Shown piece by piece: positions 59,418-64,000 of a stretch of DNA of 64,000 bases. The position numbers and the translations under genes are program-made. Source of the stretch: Panicum virgatum (taxonomy: Eukaryota > Streptophyta > Magnoliopsida > Poales > Poaceae); NCBI RefSeq assembly GCF_016808335.1, contig NC_053153.1:31875590-31939589 (forward strand), in the 5' to 3' direction. Under the pieces are notes generated by a model. That model made no database searches, had not been told where the DNA came from, and saw only the letters and a list, made by a program, of their open reading frames with translations. How positions within the stretch are numbered: the first letter of the stretch is position 1; each line of letters opens with the position of its first letter.

Positions 59418-59514
59418 CTCCCTCTGTCCCGTTTTGTTTTTGTTTGTCGTTCGGGAAGCGGGATCCCCTCACACGCACAATTTTCTAGCGACCTTTGAAA
59501 GGGGACGGAGGGAG
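59418..59514. mobile_element. Stowaway MITE, 97 bp
   Basis: CTCCCTCTGTCCCG faces GGGGACGGAGGGAG, with TA on both sides (59416-59417 and 59515-59516), the Tc1/mariner-type duplication. Confidence 0.8.
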
Positions 59515-59756
59515 TATGTGACAAAATACTATTAGTACTTAATAGTTCGTAGCAAATTAAAGTAGTTTAATATACGTTTGTTTTAATGCTTTTCCGGTAT
59601 GTCTACAATCGGCCCGTTGCATTTTTGGGCACGCTTTCCTGTACTAAAATAGCTTAATGTTCCTGTGTTGAGCTACTGTCGCCAAAGCCCAAAGCGCAGT
59701 TCACATCATGTCCCTGGCTCTGTCACGAAAAACTATTGAGGTAAGCAAAACCGTGC

Positions 59757-59969
59757 TCCTTCTATCCTGAAATGTAAAAGATATTTTAGATTGTTCTAAT
59801 CAAATTTATAGAGAAAAATATTAGCATCTAACATAATGCAATAAGTAAATCTAGTTATTTTCATTTGGCATTCAAAATATTATTGTTTTTCTCTATAAAT
59901 TTGGTCAAATTTAAGCTAATTTGATTTTGGATAAACTTAAATGTGTATTATGTTTCAGAACAGAGGAAG
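59757..59969. mobile_element. Stowaway-like MITE, about 213 bp
   Basis: CTCCTTCTATCCTGAAATGT faces ATGTTTCAGAACAGAGGAAG, with further inward symmetry (TTTATAGAGAAAAATA and TTTTTCTCTATAAATTTGG). It lies about 0.6 kb upstream of the P450 start. Confidence 0.62.
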
Positions 59970-60496
59970 TACATGTTTAAGGAGGAATACACACAAGAAC
60001 TGCTCTCGTGGGCTCAAGGATAATATACGGGGCAGGTCAAGACGACCATATATATCCGGTGCACTTACTAAGTATTGGAAAAAAAATTGAAGCATAAAGG
60101 TAACAACAATAATGGTGGTGTAAAAACTTGACTAATTTTGTTTTTACTTGATCCTTATATATTTTTTGCTTAAAATGATATATAACATTAAAGCCTAATT
60201 CTTTCAGGACCTGACTTTTAAATTAGCTAGACTAAATTTTGAGGACTTTACCACCCCTCTCTACGAGACTGCATCAAATTGGATTCTCCTACCCACTGAT
60301 ACGATACAAAAGGATGTCAAAATACAATCTACTAGAACATTCATGCTGGCACCAAGGTGTACATGTATTTCACTATCAAATACTCCATCCCATCACTTGC
60401 CCATGGAGACACGGAGTTATGCTCACATGCAAGCTCAACAGAAGCAGTGAACCAGTACACTCCCAATTCCCAAACCCCTCGCCGCCCCCGCTCCTC
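59970..60496. other. Upstream region of the P450 gene
   Basis: AT-rich to about 60235, then of mixed composition towards the core promoter. No further gene or repeat was recognised, and no regulatory motif can be assigned with confidence. Confidence 0.4.
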
Positions 60497-60504
60497 TATA
60501 AATA
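60497..60504 (+). promoter_or_regulatory. TATA box of the CYP78A gene
   Basis: TATAAATA in a C-rich setting (CTCCTCTATAAATACCGG). Transcription would start about 30 bp downstream, giving an untranslated leader of roughly 75 nt that has no upstream ATG before 60606. Confidence 0.75.
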
Positions 60505-60605
60505 CCGGCACTCCGGCCGCCCAAGTTCCTCACCCATTCACTCCATTGCCTCATCATCTCATTGTCTAGCAGCTACTAGCAGCAGCCAACAATAACACCT
60601 CGCCC

Positions 60606-62379
60606 ATGGCGATGGCCGCCGCCTCCTCGTGCACGGACGCCACGTGGTGGGCGTACGCGCTCCCGGCGCTTCTCGGCGCGGACACCCTGTGCGCGCACCC
60701 GGCCCTCCTGGCCGCCGCGCTCCTCCTGGCCACCGTCTCGGCGGCGCTGCTCGCCTGGGCCGCGTCGCCGGGCGGGCCGGCTTGGGTGCACGGCCGCGGC
60801 CGCCTCGGTGCCACGCCCATCGTGGGCCCACGCGGCCTGCCCGTGTTCGGCAGCATCTTCGCGCTGTCCGGCGGGCTGCCGCACCGCGCGCTCGCCGCCA
60901 TGGCGCGCGCCGCGGGGCCCCGGGCCAGGGAGCTCATGGCGTTCTCCGTCGGGGACACGCCCGCCGTGGTGTCGTCCTGCCCGGCCACGGCGCGCGAGGT
61001 GCTCGCGCACCCGTCCTTTGCCGACCGCCCCGTCAAGCGGTCGGCGAGGGAGCTCATGTTCGCGCGCGCCATCGGGTTCGCGCCCAGCGGCGAGTACTGG
61101 CGCCGCCTCCGCCGCATCGCCTCCACGCACCTCTTCTCTCCGCGCCGCGTCGCCGCTCACGAGCTCGGGCGCCAGGCTGACGCCGGCGCCATGCTCCGGG
61201 CCATCGCCGCCGAGCAGTCTGCCTCCGGCGCCGTCGTCCTCCGCCCGCACCTCCAGGCCGCCGCGCTCAACAATATCATGGGCAGCGTCTTCGGCAGGCG
61301 CTACGACGTCTCCTCTGGCGCCGGCGCCGCCGAGGCCGAGCAGCTCAAGAACATGGTGCGCGAAGGGTTCGAGCTCCTCGGCGCGTTCAACTGGTCCGAC
61401 CACCTCCCCTGGCTTGCTCACTTCTACGACCCCAGCGACGTCGCCCGCCGGTGCGCCGTGCTCGTGCCGCGCGTCCAGGCCTTCGTCCGCGGCGTCATCG
61501 ACGAGCACCGCCGCCGCCGCCAGAACTCCGCCGCCCCCGGCGACAATGCTGACTTTGTCGATGTGCTCCTCTCCCTCGAGGGCGACGAGAAGCTCGGCGA
61601 TGACGACATGGTCGCCGTGCTCTGGGTAAGTTTCAGATCACTTTCATTCTTCAACAGCACCACACGCATACTTCTCGGGTCAACAATTGTTTGGGGAAAA
61701 AAATTAAAATGGCTCTGCGTCAGCTGCTGGAAATAAATTGTTTTGGGTTTTGCAGGAGATGATCTTCCGCGGGACGGACACGACGGCGCTGCTGACGGAG
61801 TGGTGCATGGCGGAGCTGGTGCGCCACCCGGCGGTCCAGGCGAGGCTGCGTGCCGAGGTGGATGCGGTTGTCGGGGCCGGCGGTTGCCCCACCGACGCCG
61901 ACGTGGCGCGCATGCCGTACCTGCTGGCGGTTGTGAAGGAGACGCTGCGCGCCCACCCGCCCGGCCCGCTCCTGAGCTGGGCGCGCCTCGCCACCGCCGA
62001 CGTGCCGCTGTCGAACGGCATGGTGGTCCCGGCTGGCACCACGGCGATGGTGAACATGTGGGCCATCACCCACGACGCCGCCGTGTGGGCCGACCCGGAC
62101 GCGTTTGCGCCCGAGCGGTTCCTCCCCTCCGAGGGCGGCACCGACGTGGACGTCCGCGGCGGCGACCTCCGCCTGGCCCCGTTCGGCGCCGGGCGCCGCG
62201 TCTGCCCGGGCAAGAACCTGGGCCTCGCCGCCGTCGGCCTCTGGGTCGCCCGCCTCGTGCACGGCTTCGAGTGGGCCCTGCCGGAAGGCGCGCCGCCTGT
62301 CTACCTCGACGAGGTCCTCAAGCTCTCGCTGGAGATGAAGACGCCGCTCGCCGCCGCGGCCTTCCCGCGCGCCGCCTGA
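60606..62379 (+). CDS. PLA1: Cytochrome P450 78A (PLASTOCHRON1/CYP78A11 type), two exons
   Basis: Exon 1 is 60606-61625 and exon 2 is 61756-62379; a phase-0 GT-AG intron separates them. The protein is 547 residues, usual for CYP78A. It has an N-terminal membrane anchor (about 33-53) and a proline-rich hinge (PIVGPRGLP, 71-79), so it should sit on the ER membrane. [10 protein letters not shown] is typical of CYP78. The oxygen-binding helix has RGTDTT (345-350), the K helix has KETLR (Glu402, Arg405), then PERF (459-462) and the heme loop [10 protein letters not shown] (Cys490). No key residue is missing. CYP78A enzymes are monooxygenases that act on organ size and leaf initiation; their substrate is not firmly known. 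The N-terminal segment ([20 protein letters not shown]) is as I remember rice PLA1 and maize CYP78A1, hence the symbol; orthology needs synteny. The gene is very GC-rich at third positions. Confidence 0.93.
61626..61755 (+). other. Intron of the CYP78A gene (130 bp)
   Basis: Donor TGG|GTAAGT and acceptor TTTTGCAG|GAG. It lies just before the oxygen-binding helix, the usual position of the CYP78A intron. It is AT-rich against GC-rich exons. Reading through it gives early stops. Confidence 0.95.
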
Positions 62380-63263
62380 TCGCGCCGACGGGCGCGCGCG
62401 TGGTTCCAATGGATCATGGTCTCTTGTGTCTCTGTGTGGTCATCGCGCTAAGCTTAATTGTTTCGTTGTCGTTTGGTTCGTGCCTAGGGTTTGGTTGCTT
62501 GCAAGTAGTGTGCGTCTTAGTCTCACCGTCGCCGGGGCTCCAATTTTGGCAAGGTGCGTGTTAGGAGTTAACCCCTAGAAATGTTCGTGTCTCATCACTA
62601 CCAGGTCCTAATCAGTGTCATCGATCAGTCACCGAAGTCGTGTGCTCAGATCTGCTATATTCTTTTGGTTTGGCTAGTTCTCTTCTGGTGAGTCCTTATG
62701 TATAATCTTGTATGGTAATGTAATGATCAAGAAATGTGTTATATATGTTGCTGTTTAATTATTATATATACTGAAGTGTGGTTGTTTATGAGGGCTCGTT
62801 CTGAATTAATTCGTCTCTGCATGTCCATCTCTGATTTCTGAATTAAACCTTTCTATGACACCAACGGACGTTGACTCTGAATAATCTCTATTATCTCAAA
62901 CTGTTACCTCTGCTACATCTAATATTCGATTGAATTTTATGCATGGCACACTAGAATATGCTACAAAATTTCTTAATTAATCAACGTCGGTTCCTGGCTC
63001 TCACAACAAACTTCGACAACAACAGTGGGACATGATGTCCCTTATCGCTGCCATGATACCAATTATGTCAACTAATCCTTAATTTCATAATTAGTCGTCC
63101 AATTAGACAGGGTATGACCAGGCCAGAGTTGGCGACAAAACTTATTGATTTGGACGGTTTTCAACCGATAATTCGGCCCACTAGAGTTTAGGTATAGGAC
63201 TCACAATTTGGCCCATTAAATTTTAGTTATATGCTTGCCCAGTGATTTGAGAACGGATTCCGA
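62380..63263 (+). other. 3' untranslated and downstream region of the CYP78A gene
   Basis: T/G-rich sequence follows the TGA. A likely 3' end lies near 62700-62760 (TGTATAATCTTGTATGG, AATGTAATGATC), though no canonical AATAAA is present. From about 62760 the DNA is AT-rich with no gene. Confidence 0.45.
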
Positions 63264-63608
63264 GGCCGTGTTTGGTTTAGGATGTAAAAAATTTCTCCAA
63301 AACTTCGCCACTTTGACCACTAATTAGAGGTATTAAATGAAGTCTAATTACAAACCATCTCCGCAACCATGGGTACTGTAGCAATACTGTACCTAATGAG
63401 CCATTTGACTGGGCGAGTAGAGGAGGATTAGAGCATGATTACTATAGCATTACTAGTAGTATTATTCTATCTAATCATATATTACTTAGACTCATTAGAT
63501 TCAGTACGCAAAGTTGCACCTATCTATGAAAAGATTTTGCAAACATACTTCATTTCATACTACATGCATGCAAGATTCTCTTTTCGCGAAATTAACAAAC
63601 AAGTCCCG
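63264..63608. mobile_element. MITE, same family as the one at 50514
   Basis: Left GGCCGTGTTTGGTTTAGGAT and right GAAATTAACAAACAAGTCC carry short inverted ends (TGTTTGGTT/AACAAAC). The interior shares ACTGTAGCAATACTGTA, CTCATTAGATTC and TTTTGCAAACATACTTCATTT with the copy at 50514. Non-coding. Confidence 0.62.
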
Positions 63609-64000
63609 AATCAAAAAATAGTTATGCATCTTCCAAGACTCTTGCAACTCTTTCCACCATTGTATTCTAGTTCTTCTGCAGCATGCATGCCAGCAACGCG
63701 CTTGAACATGTATATAGGACACATGTCATTCCCTAGTTGACTCTGGTAGGTGGAGGTTGCTTTTGAATTTCAAACTTTAAATGTATTTTTCTTTCAACCG
63801 TAAATTCATTTTTGAATCCATTAAACTGTTGTTGTCTAGAATTAATCTAACACAATGAGATCCAATATGAATATATTCTTTTAAAAGATCAACATTTGGG
63901 TGAACTAGCTTGATATTTTGGATACTATCTCCACATTTTCACATTAAATGCTGAACTAATATTTATAATGATGAACTTGACTTAGACAAATGTTACATCT
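63609..64000. other. Right-edge intergenic DNA
   Basis: AT-rich. No gene or repeat was recognised before the window ends. Confidence 0.4.

Noticed and set aside
59336..59524. Small minus-strand open frame
   Set aside because: Overlaps a Stowaway MITE and has no homology signal.
60576..61508. A 310-residue minus-strand open frame opposite the P450 gene, and other frames overlapping it
   Set aside because: These are shadows of a very GC-rich exon; the plus-strand frame has all P450 motifs.

Overview
This is nuclear DNA from a grass (Poaceae, probably panicoid). It holds Ty3/gypsy chromovirus and Tat-type retrotransposons, CACTA, PIF/Harbinger and Stowaway relics of the kinds usual in grass genomes, and one intron-containing host gene. 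About 1-34,824 is a nested stack of LTR retrotransposons. About 34,825-60,200 is intergenic DNA made of older, broken transposon pieces and short MITEs. The only clearly functional host gene is a CYP78A cytochrome P450 at 60,606-62,379, which I read as the PLASTOCHRON1 (CYP78A11) type.

Nested stack, with every gag-pol on the minus strand. Element C is the oldest: an Athila-like gypsy, of which only a gag start, a primer-binding site and one LTR are in the window. Two Tat-like gypsy elements inserted into it: B1 (11,433-23,630, into C's gag) and B2 (25,285-34,778, into C's LTR). Element A (1-11,432), a Tekay-type chromovirus with 3.26-kb LTRs, then inserted into the 3' end of B1. A looks youngest: its two LTRs are nearly identical and its 1118-residue pol frame is open. 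B1 and B2 also carry plus-strand (antisense) genes with their own TATA-like boxes and apparent introns. In B1 these are an acidic serine-rich protein and a plant mobile domain (PMD) protein; in B2 it is an unrelated coiled-coil protein.

Right half. After a fragment of an AKR2-like ankyrin-protein gene (35.6-36.0 kb) comes a decayed second Tekay-type element, D (36.2-44.3 kb). D has truncated LTRs, a degenerate plus-strand pol and further LTR-like DNA in its middle. Then come an internally deleted PIF/Harbinger transposon (45.1-46.7 kb), several TTA- or TA-flanked MITEs, a CACTA fragment split by a lone LTR (53.8-55.8 kb), a 421-bp LTR of another gypsy family and a further Tekay-type LTR fragment (56.8-57.9 kb). 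Four MITE-like elements lie around the P450 gene.

Inactivation differs between elements. A has three in-frame TAG codons in gag that look like CAG-to-TAG transitions. B2 has lost the TATA box of its 5' LTR, its protease region and two catalytic aspartates of its second RNase H. B1 and D have many stops and frameshifts. No rRNA, tRNA, CRISPR or bacterial feature was seen.
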